Notes: generated from the sequence alone by a model not told the origin. DNA of 52,679 nt from an uncultured Oscillibacter sp. (GCA_900544615.1 UQVS01000017.1:1-52679); one strand, 5' to 3'. Counted from the first letter of the stretch, positions 8,266 to 16,962 are shown. Program-made: numbers and translations.

Positions 8266-10344
8266 ATGAACATGAGCTATTCAGTACAGAACATCCGCAA
8301 CGTCTGCCTGCTGGGTCACAGCGGCAGCGGCAAGACCTCTCTGGCAGAGAATCTTCTGTTTATGACCGGCGTCATCGAGCGTCAGGGCCGGGTTGCTGAC
8401 GGAAATACCGTGTGCGACTATGATCCCGAAGAGGTCAAGCGTCAGATTTCTCTGTCCACGGCTGTGGCCCCCATCGATTATAAGGGCTGCCGCATCAATG
8501 TGCTGGATACGCCGGGCGCGTTCGACTTTTCCGGCGAGGTCATGGAGGCCCTCCGGGCCGCTGACGCCGCTATCATTGTCTGCTCCGCCAAGGACGGCGT
8601 GTCCGTGGGCATGGAGAAGGCATGGAAATACTGCGAGGAGCGGAATATGCCCCGCTTCGTCTACATTTCCAAGACCGACGAGGACAACAGCGACTACAAC
8701 GCCACCTTTGACGCCCTCCGGGAGCGCTTCGGCAAGAATATCGCGCCGGTGGTGGTTCCCATCTGGGACGAGAACAAGAAGGTTACCGGCATTATCGATG
8801 TGCTGAACAAGCGCGCCTATGAGATGCAGGGCGGCAAGCGCGTGGAGATCGAGGTTCCTGAGGATAAGGAAGCCGTCATCACCGAGTTCAACGACGCACT
8901 GAAGGAATCCGTGGCAGAGACCAGCGAGGAGTTCATGGAGCGCTTCTTCAACGGCGAGGACTTTACCTATGCGGAAATGGCGCAGGGGCTGCGTCAGGGC
9001 GTCCGGGAGCTGAGCATTTTCCCGGTGCTGTGCGGCAGCGCCGTGGCAGGCATGGGTTCTCTGATGCTGCTGGACAACATCGTGGAGCTGCTGCCCTCTC
9101 CTGAGCAGGGCAACTACCACAAGGCCACTCTGGCGGACGGCTCCACAGAGGAGTTCGTGGTTTCCGCCGGCGGCGTTCCCTCTGCCTTTGTGTTCAAGAC
9201 CGTTTCCGATCAGTACGGCAAGTACTCCTTCGTGAAGGTGCTCTCCGGCTCCATTACGCCGGATATGACGCTGGTCAACGCCCGTACCGGCGACAACGAG
9301 AAGCTGGGCCGCCTGTACACCATGCGGGGCAAGAAGGCCATTGAGGTCAAGGAGCTGATGTGCGGCGATATCGGCGCCATCGGCAAGATGGAGAAGGTCA
9401 AGACCGGCGATACCCTGTGCGACAGCCGTAAGGTCGTGGCGCTGAAGGGCATCCCCTTTGCGGAGCCGTGCTATTCTGTGGCCATTGCCCCCAAGACCCG
9501 CGGTCAGGACGACAAGGTGGCGCAGGGCCTTACCCGTCTCAACGAGGAGGATCCCTCCTTCACCGTGGTCAACAACGCCGAGACCCACCAGATGGTGCTC
9601 TCCTGCGCCGGCGATATGCAGGTGGATGTGCTGGTCAGCAAGCTGAAGAGCCGGTTCAACGTGGAAGTGGCGCTGAGCCCCGTCCGCGTGGCTTACCGCG
9701 AAAAGATCCGCAAGACCGTGCAGAAGCAGGGGCGCCACAAGAAGCAGACCGGCGGCAGCGGCCAGTTCGGCGATGTGTGGATCCGCTTTGAGCCGCAGAC
9801 TGAACAGGACGACATGATCTTTGCCGAGGAAGTGTTCGGTGGCTCTGTGCCGAAGAACTACTTCCCCGCCGTGGAAAAGGGCCTGCGGGAAGCCTGCGCC
9901 CATGGCCCGCTGGCAGGCTACCCTGTGGTGAACCTGAAGGCTGTTCTGTACGATGGCTCCTATCACCCTGTGGACTCCTCCGAAATTGCTTTTAAGACGG
10001 CGGCGCAGCTGGCCTTCAAGGCCGCTCTGCCGGAGGCCAACCCCTGCCTGATGGAGCCTGTGGGCGAGTTGAAGGTCACTGTGCCTGACAGCTACATGGG
10101 CGACGTCATGGGCGACCTGAACAAGCGCCGGGGCCGCGTTATGGGAATGGATCCCGCCGGCAACGGCGAGCAGGTCATCACCGCCGAGGTTCCTATGGGC
10201 GAGATGAGCACTTACGCCATTGACCTCCGCTCCATGACCCAGTCCCGCGGCACCTTCACCCTGCACTTTGTCCGCTATGAGGATTGCCCCCCTGCGGCGC
10301 AGGAGAAGGCCATTGCCGAGGCCAAGGCCCGGAACGAGGAATAA
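8266..10344 (+). CDS. EF-G-like translational GTPase (divergent FusA paralogue)
   Basis: The 692-residue protein has the full EF-G layout: GTPase domain, beta-barrel domain II, domain III, domain IV (GGSGQFGDVWIRFEP, GSYHPVDSSEIAFKTAA) and domain V. G1 is GHSGSGKTS (17-25), G3 DTPGAFDF and G4 SKTD in place of the NKMD of canonical EF-G. These replacements mark the EF-G-like subfamily often annotated as fusA2. Canonical EF-G moves tRNA and mRNA on the ribosome; the role of this paralogue is not established. Two ATGs (8266, 8272) follow AGGAG at 8257-8261; the second has the better spacing (10 against 4 bases), so the start could be MSYS. It is monocistronic with its own promoter. Confidence 0.88.
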   Translation: MNMSYSVQNIRNVCLLGHSGSGKTSLAENLLFMTGVIERQGRVADGNTVCDYDPEEVKRQISLSTAVAPIDYKGCRINVLDTPGAFDFSGEVMEALRAADAAIIVCSAKDGVSVGMEKAWKYCEERNMPRFVYISKTDEDNSDYNATFDALRERFGKNIAPVVVPIWDENKKVTGIIDVLNKRAYEMQGGKRVEIEVPEDKEAVITEFNDALKESVAETSEEFMERFFNGEDFTYAEMAQGLRQGVRELSIFPVLCGSAVAGMGSLMLLDNIVELLPSPEQGNYHKATLADGSTEEFVVSAGGVPSAFVFKTVSDQYGKYSFVKVLSGSITPDMTLVNARTGDNEKLGRLYTMRGKKAIEVKELMCGDIGAIGKMEKVKTGDTLCDSRKVVALKGIPFAEPCYSVAIAPKTRGQDDKVAQGLTRLNEEDPSFTVVNNAETHQMVLSCAGDMQVDVLVSKLKSRFNVEVALSPVRVAYREKIRKTVQKQGRHKKQTGGSGQFGDVWIRFEPQTEQDDMIFAEEVFGGSVPKNYFPAVEKGLREACAHGPLAGYPVVNLKAVLYDGSYHPVDSSEIAFKTAAQLAFKAALPEANPCLMEPVGELKVTVPDSYMGDVMGDLNKRRGRVMGMDPAGNGEQVITAEVPMGEMSTYAIDLRSMTQSRGTFTLHFVRYEDCPPAAQEKAIAEAKARNEE

Positions 10345-10469
10345 GGCTTCCTGTGGGGAGCCGTGTCGGTGAAGCTTCGTGAAAAACGGCGGCGCAGGGA
10401 CGCACCGGCGCTGAAAGTCTGACTTCCATGCGCGGAAGCCCAGCGCATCGCATATACCGTGTAAAACCA

Positions 10470-10500
10470 GACGGCCGGGGGATTCATCCCCCCGGCCGTC
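10470..10500. terminator. Hairpin between the convergent EF-G-like gene and udk
   Basis: A 12- to 13-bp GC-rich stem (10470-10481 with 10488-10500) around loop ATTCAT. The minus side reads TGGTTTTAC after the stem, a weak T tract, so it may terminate udk and block read-through both ways. Confidence 0.6.
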
Positions 10501-10549
10501 TGTACTCATGGAGAAAAAACGCACCGGCGTGAGCCGGCGCGTTAGCTGT

Positions 10550-11167
10550 TCAGGGGGTGTCGATGTGGTTCTGGATGCGCTGCATGATCATCTCCAGCGC
10601 CACCAGATTCTGCCCGCCTTCCAGAACGATGATGTCCGCGAATTTCCGGCTTGGCTCCACATACTGCTCGTGCATGGGCTTGACGGTGGTGAGATACTGG
10701 GTGACTACGGACTGGAGGGTGCGCCCCCGCTCCTCCACGTCCCGCAAGGCTCGGCGGAGAATGCGGACGTCGGCATCTGTTTCCACGAAAATCTTGATGT
10801 CGAACATATCTCGGAGCGTGGGATTCTGAAAGATCAGGATCCCCTCCACAATAATGACCTTGGTGGGGAGGATCTCCCGTGTTTTGGCGGTGCGGTTATG
10901 CTCCACATAGGAGTAGACGGGACACTGGATGGGGCGGCCCGCTTTCAGTTCCTTCAGGTGTTCGATCAGCAGATCCGTATCGAATGCAGCGGGGTGGTCG
11001 TAATTGACTTTGGCGCGCTCCTCCAGCGTTTTGCCGTCCTGACGCTTATAGTAGCTGTCATGGCTGATGACCGAGACCTCCGGGCCGAAATGCTCCTTCA
11101 GATGCCGGGTGAGGGTGGTTTTGCCGGAATCGGTGCCGCCGGCGATCCCAATGAGAATGGTGCTCAT
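10550..11167 (-). CDS. udk: Uridine kinase
   Basis: Udk phosphorylates uridine and cytidine to UMP and CMP in pyrimidine salvage. The 205 residues fit the family. The P-loop is GIAGGTDSGKTT (8-19; most homologues have GGSxSGKT), followed by the substrate segment SHDSYYK (39-45) and NYDHPAAFD, which contacts the nucleoside. IVEGILIFQNPTLRDMFD and the lid-region arginines (RILRRALRDVEERGR) are also present. It is convergent with the EF-G-like gene and has its own promoter. An unusual hairpin sits at the very start of its transcript. Confidence 0.95.
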   Translation of the reverse strand: MSTILIGIAGGTDSGKTTLTRHLKEHFGPEVSVISHDSYYKRQDGKTLEERAKVNYDHPAAFDTDLLIEHLKELKAGRPIQCPVYSYVEHNRTAKTREILPTKVIIVEGILIFQNPTLRDMFDIKIFVETDADVRILRRALRDVEERGRTLQSVVTQYLTTVKPMHEQYVEPSRKFADIIVLEGGQNLVALEMIMQRIQNHIDTP

Positions 11168-11197
11168 GCTGCGGGCCTCCAGACGTTTGTTTTTTGG

Positions 11198-11252
11198 GGG
11201 AAAACAGGGAAAAATCCATCATTCAGGATGAAATACAGCAGCCTGTTTTCCC
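11198..11252 (-). promoter_or_regulatory. 5'-terminal hairpin in the udk leader
   Basis: On the minus strand GGGAAAACAGG (11242-11252) pairs perfectly with CCTGTTTTCCC (11198-11208) across a 33-base loop. The 5' arm begins within a few bases of the predicted transcription start, so the nascent udk mRNA would open with this stem. No T tract follows, so it is not an obvious terminator. Confidence 0.5.
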
Positions 11253-11256
11253 TATC

Positions 11257-11285
11257 ATTATAGAGGGGCAGTTCCATGAAAGCAA
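11257..11285 (-). promoter_or_regulatory. Promoter for udk
   Basis: On the minus strand TTGCTT (11280-11285), 17 bp, consensus TATAAT (11257-11262). Confidence 0.8.
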
Positions 11286-11325
11286 GGAAAAGTATGAAAT
11301 TCCTGTGAAATCGACACGGGTCTAC

Positions 11326-11354
11326 TTGACGGCATCTATAAAAATCGGTATTAT
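11326..11354 (+). promoter_or_regulatory. Promoter for the zinc-ribbon/SH3b gene
   Basis: TTGACG (11326-11331), 17 bp, TATTAT (11349-11354), about 70 bases ahead of the start codon. Confidence 0.75.
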
Positions 11355-11426
11355 GTAAAGTATGAAAGCACAGGACTGCCGTATATGGAATGGCGGCGCT
11401 GATGAAATAGATAAAGGAGAAGAAAC

Positions 11427-12332
11427 ATGGCGATGAAACGCTGCCCCGATTGCGGGGAAAAATACTCCGACAGCTATAAATACTGTCCCTTCTGCGAGGA
11501 AGAGGAGATTTTGAAAGAGGGAAAAGGCCGCGGCATCCGCCGGGCCAAGCAGAGCCGCAGCTTCAGCCTGCTGACGCCGGTGCTGATCGTGCTGATCCTT
11601 GTGATGGCAGGGCTGCTGATGTTCCTGCTGCGAAGCGACAAGCAGCCCACCGAGCCGGTGACGCCCCAGCCCGGTGTGGAGACGCCGGTGGAGCCGGGAA
11701 CTGACACGGAACCGGGCAGCACGGATTCCGACGGGACGGACAGCACCGATCCCGGCACCATGCCGGATGAGCCGGACTCCAACACGCCTTCCACGCCCAC
11801 AACGCCTGACACAAGCTCCGACACCAGCGCAGCCGGCAGCGAGGCGACCATTGTGAATGCGGCAACCGGCGTGAATGTCCGGCCGGATGCCAGCACCAAC
11901 GGCGCAGCCATTGCGTCCCTGAAGAACGGGGATAAGGTGCAGGTGGTGCGGGACGCCGGAAACGGCTGGTATGAGATCACCTTCTCCGGCCACGGCGGCA
12001 AGGACACCAGCGGCTATGTGAAGGGCGAGTTCCTGTCCGTCACGGCAGGCAGCTCCACAACCACCACGACGACGACTACGACTACGACCACAACCACCAC
12101 ATCCGGCGGCAGCCTGAAAACCGGCAGCGCCAGAGTGAGCAACGCGGCGGGCGGCGTGAATGTCCGTCCCGGCCCCAGCGCCAGCGGCACGCCAGTGGCC
12201 TCTCTGAACAACGGCGACGAGGTTCAGATCGTCAAGAGCGCGGGAGACGGGTGGTATGAGATCACCTTCAAAGGCCCCGGCGGTAAGGACACCAGCGGCT
12301 ATATGAAGGGCGACTACCTGACCAACAGTTAA
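11427..12332 (+). CDS. Zinc-ribbon, single-TM protein with two extracellular SH3b domains
   Basis: The 301 residues begin with a cytoplasmic zinc ribbon (CPDCGEKY...YCPFCEEE, two CxxC knuckles). A basic stretch, one membrane segment (LLTPVLIVLILVMAGLLMFL, about 50-69), a Pro/Thr/Asp-rich stalk and two bacterial SH3 domains (VNAATGVNVRPDAST and SNAAGGVNVRPGPSA) follow, joined by a threonine run. The SH3b repeats usually bind peptidoglycan, so the protein probably links the cytoplasm to the cell wall. No catalytic domain is present. It has its own promoter and terminator. The precise role is unknown; a sensor or envelope-tethering function is a guess. Confidence 0.85.
   Translation: MAMKRCPDCGEKYSDSYKYCPFCEEEEILKEGKGRGIRRAKQSRSFSLLTPVLIVLILVMAGLLMFLLRSDKQPTEPVTPQPGVETPVEPGTDTEPGSTDSDGTDSTDPGTMPDEPDSNTPSTPTTPDTSSDTSAAGSEATIVNAATGVNVRPDASTNGAAIASLKNGDKVQVVRDAGNGWYEITFSGHGGKDTSGYVKGEFLSVTAGSSTTTTTTTTTTTTTTTSGGSLKTGSARVSNAAGGVNVRPGPSASGTPVASLNNGDEVQIVKSAGDGWYEITFKGPGGKDTSGYMKGDYLTNS
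12056..12102 (+). repeat. Threonine-codon microsatellite
   Basis: A run of ACN codons (mostly ACC, ACG, ACT) encodes 14 or more consecutive threonines between the two SH3b domains. Such triplet tracts are prone to in-frame length change. Confidence 0.85.
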
Positions 12333-12349
12333 GCGCGGAATCCAATTTG

Positions 12350-12380
12350 GCCCCCGGACAGAAGGTCCGGGGGCTTTTCT
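12350..12380 (+). terminator. Rho-independent terminator after the SH3b gene
   Basis: A perfect 10-bp stem (12350-12359 with 12365-12374) with loop AGAAG, then TTTTCT. Confidence 0.92.
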
Positions 12381-12398
12381 GTAAAAAATGAGGCGGCG

Positions 12399-12427
12399 TT
12401 GCCAATTCCGGCGAAGCGTGATAGAAT
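12399..12427 (+). promoter_or_regulatory. Promoter for the ABC exporter/ylmH pair
   Basis: TTGCCA (12399-12404), 17 bp, TAGAAT (12422-12427), about 44 bases ahead of the ATG at 12471. Confidence 0.72.
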
Positions 12428-12470
12428 AGACAAAAATCATCCGGCAGCCGCCGCTTTGAAAGGAGCTTTC

Positions 12471-14222
12471 ATGACCACAAAAGACTATCGGGAGCGATCT
12501 GCCCTGCGGATCTTCCTGTCCTACTTCAAGCCCCACCGGGGCCTTTTTATTCTGGATATGATCTGCGCGCTGATGATCGCGCTGATCGATCTGGCGTTTC
12601 CCTATATTTCCCGCTGGTGTATGTATGAGCTGCTGCCCCAGAGCGCTTACCGCACCTTTTTTGCGGCGATGGGCGCTGTGGGCATTGCCTTTGCAGTGCG
12701 GGCAGTGCTGACCTATATCATCGGCTACTACGGCCACACCTTTGGCATTTTAGTGGAGGCGGACATCCGCCGGGATCTCTTTGAGCATATGCAGGAGCTG
12801 GATTTTGGCTATTATGACCGCAACCGCACCGGTGCGCTGATGAGCCGACTGACCAGCGAGCTGTTTGAGATCACCGAGCTGGCTCACCATGGCCCGGAGG
12901 ATATTTTCATCTCCGGGGTGACGATCGTCGGCGCATTGGCCATCATGTTTACCATTCAGTGGCGGCTGGCCCTGGTGATCGCGGCCATTCTGCCGGTGTT
13001 TTTCGCGGTGGTGTGGATGTGCCGCCGCTCCATGAGCGAGGCGTCCAAGCAGGTGAAGCAGAAAACCGCCGTCATCAACGCGGGCATTGAGTCCGGCATT
13101 TCCGGCATCCGCACGGCCAAGGCCTTTGCCAACGAGCAGGAGGAGCTGGAAAAGTTCAACGATTCCAATAATGTCTACAAGACCTCCAAGCGGGAGTTCC
13201 ACAAGGCCATGGGCCGCTTCAACGCAGTGATGGAGTTCTTCCTGTGCATCCTCTCTGCCGCAGTCATCACCGTGGGCGGATTCCTCATCATGCGGGGGCA
13301 GATGAACACGGTGGATCTCATCACCTTCAGCCTGTATATCGCCACCTTCGTGAACCCTGTGCGGCGGCTGTCCAACTTTTCGGAGCTGCTGGCCAACGGC
13401 ACAGCCGGCTTCGGCCGCTTTCTGGAGCTGATGCGGACGGAGCCGCAGATGAAGGACGCGCCGGACGCGGCAGAGCTGCGGGACGTGAAGGGACAGGTGG
13501 ACGTGGATCACGTCAGCTTTGCCTATGAGGGGGATCTGGACGTGCTTCACGATGTGGATCTCCACGTCGGGGCAGGGGAGACGCTGGCGGTGGTCGGCCC
13601 CTCCGGCGGCGGCAAGTCCACCCTGTGCCAGCTGATCCCCCGGTTTTACGATGTGACGGAGGGCAGCATCCGCATTGACGGGCAGGACGTCCGCCATGTG
13701 ACCCAGCGCTCCCTGCGGCAGCAGGTGGGGGTAGTGCAGCAGGATGTGTTCCTGTTTGCGGACAGTATTCTGAACAATATCCGCTGCGGCAAACCAGACG
13801 CCACGGAAGAGGAGGTCGTCCGGGCGGCAAAGCTGGCAGAGATCTATGACGACATCGCCGCCATGCCCGACGGCTTTGACACCTATGTGGGCGAGCGGGG
13901 AACGCTGCTCTCCGGCGGACAGAAGCAGCGGATTTCCATTGCCCGGATCTTCCTGAAAAACCCGCCGGTGCTGATTCTGGACGAGGCGACCTCCGCACTG
14001 GACAGCGTGACGGAGGCCAAATTGCAGGAAACCTTTGAAAAGCTCTCTCAGGGACGGACAACGATCATCATTGCCCACCGGCTGTCCACCGTGCGGAACG
14101 CGGATCGGATCGCCGTGATCGAGAATGGTCGGGTGGCGGAGCTGGGCAGCCATCATGAGCTGATGGAAAAGAACGGCGCGTATGCCCAGCTGGTGCGGAC
14201 ACAGGAGTTACAGCATGGATAA
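12471..14222 (+). CDS. ABC exporter, fused transmembrane and ATPase domains
   Basis: The 583-residue half-transporter would form a homodimer, or pair with another half, to export a substrate. The N-terminal six-helix ABCB-type domain occupies residues 1-320. The nucleotide-binding domain shows Walker A GPSGGGKST, Q-loop VVQQDVF, signature LSGGQKQR, Walker B VLILDEATS and switch histidine AHRLST. I start at the ATG at 12471 because AAAGGAG lies 5 bases upstream; a longer frame from 12399 would begin inside the promoter. The gene's end overlaps the start of ylmH by 8 bases. The substrate cannot be predicted; lipid, peptide and drug exporters share this layout. Confidence 0.92.
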   Translation: MTTKDYRERSALRIFLSYFKPHRGLFILDMICALMIALIDLAFPYISRWCMYELLPQSAYRTFFAAMGAVGIAFAVRAVLTYIIGYYGHTFGILVEADIRRDLFEHMQELDFGYYDRNRTGALMSRLTSELFEITELAHHGPEDIFISGVTIVGALAIMFTIQWRLALVIAAILPVFFAVVWMCRRSMSEASKQVKQKTAVINAGIESGISGIRTAKAFANEQEELEKFNDSNNVYKTSKREFHKAMGRFNAVMEFFLCILSAAVITVGGFLIMRGQMNTVDLITFSLYIATFVNPVRRLSNFSELLANGTAGFGRFLELMRTEPQMKDAPDAAELRDVKGQVDVDHVSFAYEGDLDVLHDVDLHVGAGETLAVVGPSGGGKSTLCQLIPRFYDVTEGSIRIDGQDVRHVTQRSLRQQVGVVQQDVFLFADSILNNIRCGKPDATEEEVVRAAKLAEIYDDIAAMPDGFDTYVGERGTLLSGGQKQRISIARIFLKNPPVLILDEATSALDSVTEAKLQETFEKLSQGRTTIIIAHRLSTVRNADRIAVIENGRVAELGSHHELMEKNGAYAQLVRTQELQHG

Positions 14223-15012
14223 GAGCAGATTGCTGGATCGGTGCGGCGCACTGGGAGACGACCGGGTGCTGCTGGCGCGGGTGCTGGACCGGGCGCAGCA
14301 GGCAGGCGAGAGGAACATCCCGTCGGCAACGGATTTCCTCAGCCCCGCCCAGCAGGTACAGGCCATGGATCTGCTTCACGCGGCGGGAATCCCGGAAACG
14401 GCCTATGTCCGCTGGGGCGGCTATGACGGCGCGGAGCGGGTGGTGCTTCAGTTCCTGCCAGACTGGATGGAGCCTGAAGACGCCGCGGCTTACAGTCCCA
14501 TCCGCTGCCTGCGGGCAGGCTTCCGGGGGGAGGAAAAGCTGACCCACCGGGACTTTTTAGGCAGCCTCATGGGGATGGGCATTGTCCGGGAGAAGATCGG
14601 AGACATTCTGGTAGGGCCGGAGAGCGCCGATCTCATGGTGCTGGACACCGTGGCGGATTTTCTGGCGCAGAGCTGGGAATCTGCCGGACGGGCGAAGCTG
14701 CGCGTGGCGGAGATCGACCCCGGCTGTGTACACATCCCGGAGATCCATTTTGAAGAGCGGCGGGACACCGTGTCCTCCCTGCGGCTGGACGCGGTCTGCT
14801 CCACCGGCTTCCGCATGGCGCGGGGAAAGGCGGCGGAGCTGATCGAAAGCGGCCGGGTGCAGCTGAACTGGCGGGAGTGTACCAAGCCGGACAAGGCGGT
14901 TTCGGCAGGAGACACGGTCTCTGCCCGCGGGTTCGGTAAATTTGAACTGGCGGAAGTGGGAAGCCTGACGAGAAAGGGACGGATCCCCATTGGTGTAAAG
15001 TGTTATAAATAG
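14215..15012 (+). CDS. ylmH: YlmH-type S4-domain RNA-binding protein
   Basis: The 265-residue protein carries a C-terminal S4 RNA-binding domain (about 185-245: LRLDAVCSTGFRMARGKAAE, then SGRVQLNW). The N-terminal region includes the YlmH core (GGYDGAERVVLQFLPDW, THRDFLGSLMGMGI). YlmH binds ribosomal 50S-tRNA complexes in ribosome rescue and is linked to the division/cell-wall cluster in many Bacillota; here it is instead coupled to an ABC exporter. The ATG at 14215 overlaps the exporter's stop, indicating translational coupling. No ftsZ/sepF-type neighbours are present. Confidence 0.88.
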   Translation: MDKSRLLDRCGALGDDRVLLARVLDRAQQAGERNIPSATDFLSPAQQVQAMDLLHAAGIPETAYVRWGGYDGAERVVLQFLPDWMEPEDAAAYSPIRCLRAGFRGEEKLTHRDFLGSLMGMGIVREKIGDILVGPESADLMVLDTVADFLAQSWESAGRAKLRVAEIDPGCVHIPEIHFEERRDTVSSLRLDAVCSTGFRMARGKAAELIESGRVQLNWRECTKPDKAVSAGDTVSARGFGKFELAEVGSLTRKGRIPIGVKCYK

Positions 15013-15232
15013 GAGCATTATGAATTTGAGCGCGTAGACTGTACCGCCTTTGGCAATGACAGCTTTTCGGAAGGCGGTAGCTGATGACGGGAGACGATCA
15101 GTCACGCATTTGGAAACGTGCTGCTGACGGCTGGCACTTTGCCGGATGCATTCCGGCGATCCAGCGGCGAAACGGGTTGATTGAGACAATAGACCTTGTC
15201 TTTGAGCGGGAGACCGCAGAAAAGGAGTTATC
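15013..15232 (+). other. Intergenic stretch between ylmH and the DUF896 gene
   Basis: No convincing gene. A 9-bp stem (15042-15050 with 15071-15079) with a 20-base loop lies 30 bases beyond ylmH, without a T tract. An AGGAG-preceded five-codon ORF (ATG at 15020, MNLSA) occurs just before it. Another short inverted repeat (GACAA/TTGTC) lies near 15186-15201. Confidence 0.4.
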
Positions 15233-15442
15233 ATGGAACAAAAGCAGATCGATCGGATCAACGAACTGGCGAAGAAAGCCAAAAGCCCTGAGGGGCTGAC
15301 GGAGTGGGAGGAGATGGAACGGGCCGCTCTGCGGCGGGAATACATCGACTCCGTATTGGGCAGCCTGAAAGGGCAGCTGGACAATACCTATATTGTGGAT
15401 GCCAAGGGCAACAAAACAAAGCTGAAGAAAAAGGGTGAGTGA
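15233..15442 (+). CDS. DUF896 family small protein (YnzC/YozC-like)
   Basis: The 69 residues are highly charged and helical: RINELAKKAKSPEGLTEWEE followed by RAALRREYID, the conserved core of the DUF896 family. Members are cytosolic two-helix proteins found across Bacillota; in B. subtilis one homologue is in the SOS-induced yneA operon, but no common function is established. AAAGGAG sits 7 bases before the ATG. The stop codon lies just before the pepD start, so the two genes are almost certainly co-translated. Confidence 0.88.
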   Translation: MEQKQIDRINELAKKAKSPEGLTEWEEMERAALRREYIDSVLGSLKGQLDNTYIVDAKGNKTKLKKKGE

Positions 15443-15443
15443 C

Positions 15444-16883
15444 ATGGGCGTGCTGTCAGGTCTGGAGCCGAAGCGGGTCCTTGAAATTTTTGAGGAGCTG
15501 TGCGCCATCCCCCACGGCTCCACTCACACCAAAGCCATCAGCGACTGGTGTGTGGAGTTCGGAAAAAAGCTGGGGCTGGAATGGTATCAGGACGCGGCCA
15601 ATAATGTGATCCTCATCGCTCCGGCCACCGCCGGGTATGAGGACGCCCCCGCCGTGATTTTGCAGGGGCATCTGGACATGGTGTGCGAGAAAGAGCCGGA
15701 CTGCGCCAAGGACATGGACGCCGAGGGGCTGGATCTCTTTGTGGACGGGGATGTGATCGGCGCGAAAGGTACCACCCTGGGCAGCGACGACGGCATTGCC
15801 GTGGCAATGGCGCTGGCGGCGCTGGAGGATGAAACCCTGTCCCATCCCCGGCTGGAGGCGGTGCTGACCACCGAGGAGGAGATCGGGATGCTGGGCGCGG
15901 CGGCGCTGGACGTGTCGCCGCTGCGGGGCCGTACTATGCTGAATATTGACTCCGAGGTGGAGGGCGTGTTCACGGTGGGATGCGCCGGCGGAAGCCGGGT
16001 GTCCTGCCGCCTGCCGCTGGTGCGGGAACCCTTTGCGGGAGAGACGCTGACCCTCCGGGTTTCCGGGCTGGCAGGCGGACACTCCGGCGTGGAGATCGAC
16101 AAGGGCCGGGCCAATGCCAATCTGCTGCTGGGGCGGCTGCTGCGGGCAGCGTCCGGTGCGGCGGAGGTGCGTCTGGTGTCCGCCGCAGGCGGCAGCAAGG
16201 ACAATGCCATTCCTGCGGCGGCGGAGGCGGTGCTTGTGTCTGCGGACGTGGAAGCGGTGCAGGCGGCGGTGAAGGAGCTGACCGAATCACTGAAAAAGGA
16301 GTACCGGGCGGCAGACCCCGGCCTGACGGTAACGGTGGAGCCGGGAGTGGCCCGGTGGCTGCCCATGGATGCAGCCACCACGGAAAAGGCGATCTGCCTG
16401 CTGCTTTGCCTGCCTAACGGGATTCAGGCCATGAGCATGGACATTCCCGGTCTGGTGCAGACCTCCCTGAATCTGGGAATCCTGGCCTGCGAGGAAGGGC
16501 AGCTGTCGGCGGATTTCTCCGTCCGCAGCAGTCTGGCCAGCCAGAAGCAGACGATGCAGGAGCGCCTGCGGTGCCTGACGGAGCAGATCGGCGGCCATGT
16601 GGCGATCTGGGGCGACTATCCCGCCTGGGAATACCTGCCGCAGTCCCCTCTGCGGGAGCGGATGACCCAGGTCTACCAGGAGCAGTACGGCAGGGAGCCG
16701 GTGATCGAAACGATTCACGCCGGTGTGGAGTGCGGCATTTTCAGCGAAAAACTGCCGGGACTGGACTGCGTGTCCTTTGGCCCGGATCTGACGGATATCC
16801 ACACACCGCGGGAGCGGATGCACATTGCGTCCGTTCAGCGGACGTGGGCGCTGCTGCGGGAAGTCCTGAAGCGGAGCAAATGA
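15444..16883 (+). CDS. pepD: Aminoacyl-histidine dipeptidase (PepD, M20 family)
   Basis: This 479-residue zinc peptidase hydrolyses Xaa-His and other dipeptides in the cytosol. Metal-site motifs are clear: GHLDMVCEK (about 75-83), LGSDDGIAVAMALAAL and TTEEEIGMLGA, with a lid domain and the closing FGPDLTDIHTPRERM containing the last histidine ligand. ATG at 15444 is chosen over GTG at 15435 because AAGGGTG lies 7 bases before the ATG. It follows the DUF896 gene directly and is followed by a strong terminator. Confidence 0.94.
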   Translation: MGVLSGLEPKRVLEIFEELCAIPHGSTHTKAISDWCVEFGKKLGLEWYQDAANNVILIAPATAGYEDAPAVILQGHLDMVCEKEPDCAKDMDAEGLDLFVDGDVIGAKGTTLGSDDGIAVAMALAALEDETLSHPRLEAVLTTEEEIGMLGAAALDVSPLRGRTMLNIDSEVEGVFTVGCAGGSRVSCRLPLVREPFAGETLTLRVSGLAGGHSGVEIDKGRANANLLLGRLLRAASGAAEVRLVSAAGGSKDNAIPAAAEAVLVSADVEAVQAAVKELTESLKKEYRAADPGLTVTVEPGVARWLPMDAATTEKAICLLLCLPNGIQAMSMDIPGLVQTSLNLGILACEEGQLSADFSVRSSLASQKQTMQERLRCLTEQIGGHVAIWGDYPAWEYLPQSPLRERMTQVYQEQYGREPVIETIHAGVECGIFSEKLPGLDCVSFGPDLTDIHTPRERMHIASVQRTWALLREVLKRSK

Positions 16884-16888
16884 GAGGT

Positions 16889-16926
16889 CCCCCGGCGGAG
16901 TTTTTCCGCCGGGGGTTGCTTTTTTC
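16889..16926 (+). terminator. Rho-independent terminator after pepD
   Basis: A perfect 11-bp stem (16889-16899 with 16905-16915), then TTGCTTTTTT. The T tract overlaps the -35 of the next promoter. Confidence 0.93.
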
Positions 16927-16944
16927 GGGGGAGTATGGTATTCT
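16916..16944 (+). promoter_or_regulatory. Promoter for the zinc-binding lipoprotein gene
   Basis: TTGCTT (16916-16921), 17 bp, TATTCT (16939-16944). The -35 is built into the preceding terminator's T tract. Confidence 0.65.
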
Positions 16945-16947
16945 ATT

Positions 16948-16962
16948 TGAAAATCATTCTCA
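16948..16962. promoter_or_regulatory. Fur-family (probably Zur) operator
   Basis: TGAAAATCATTCTCA is a 7-1-7 inverted repeat close to TGATAATNATTATCA, the consensus shared by Fur, Zur and PerR. It covers the predicted transcription start, so binding would block transcription. The gene product (zinc SBP) makes Zur the likeliest regulator. Confidence 0.75.

Noticed and set aside
15084..15299. 71-codon frame before the DUF896 gene
   Set aside because: It overlaps the well-supported DUF896 gene in another frame and has no ribosome site.
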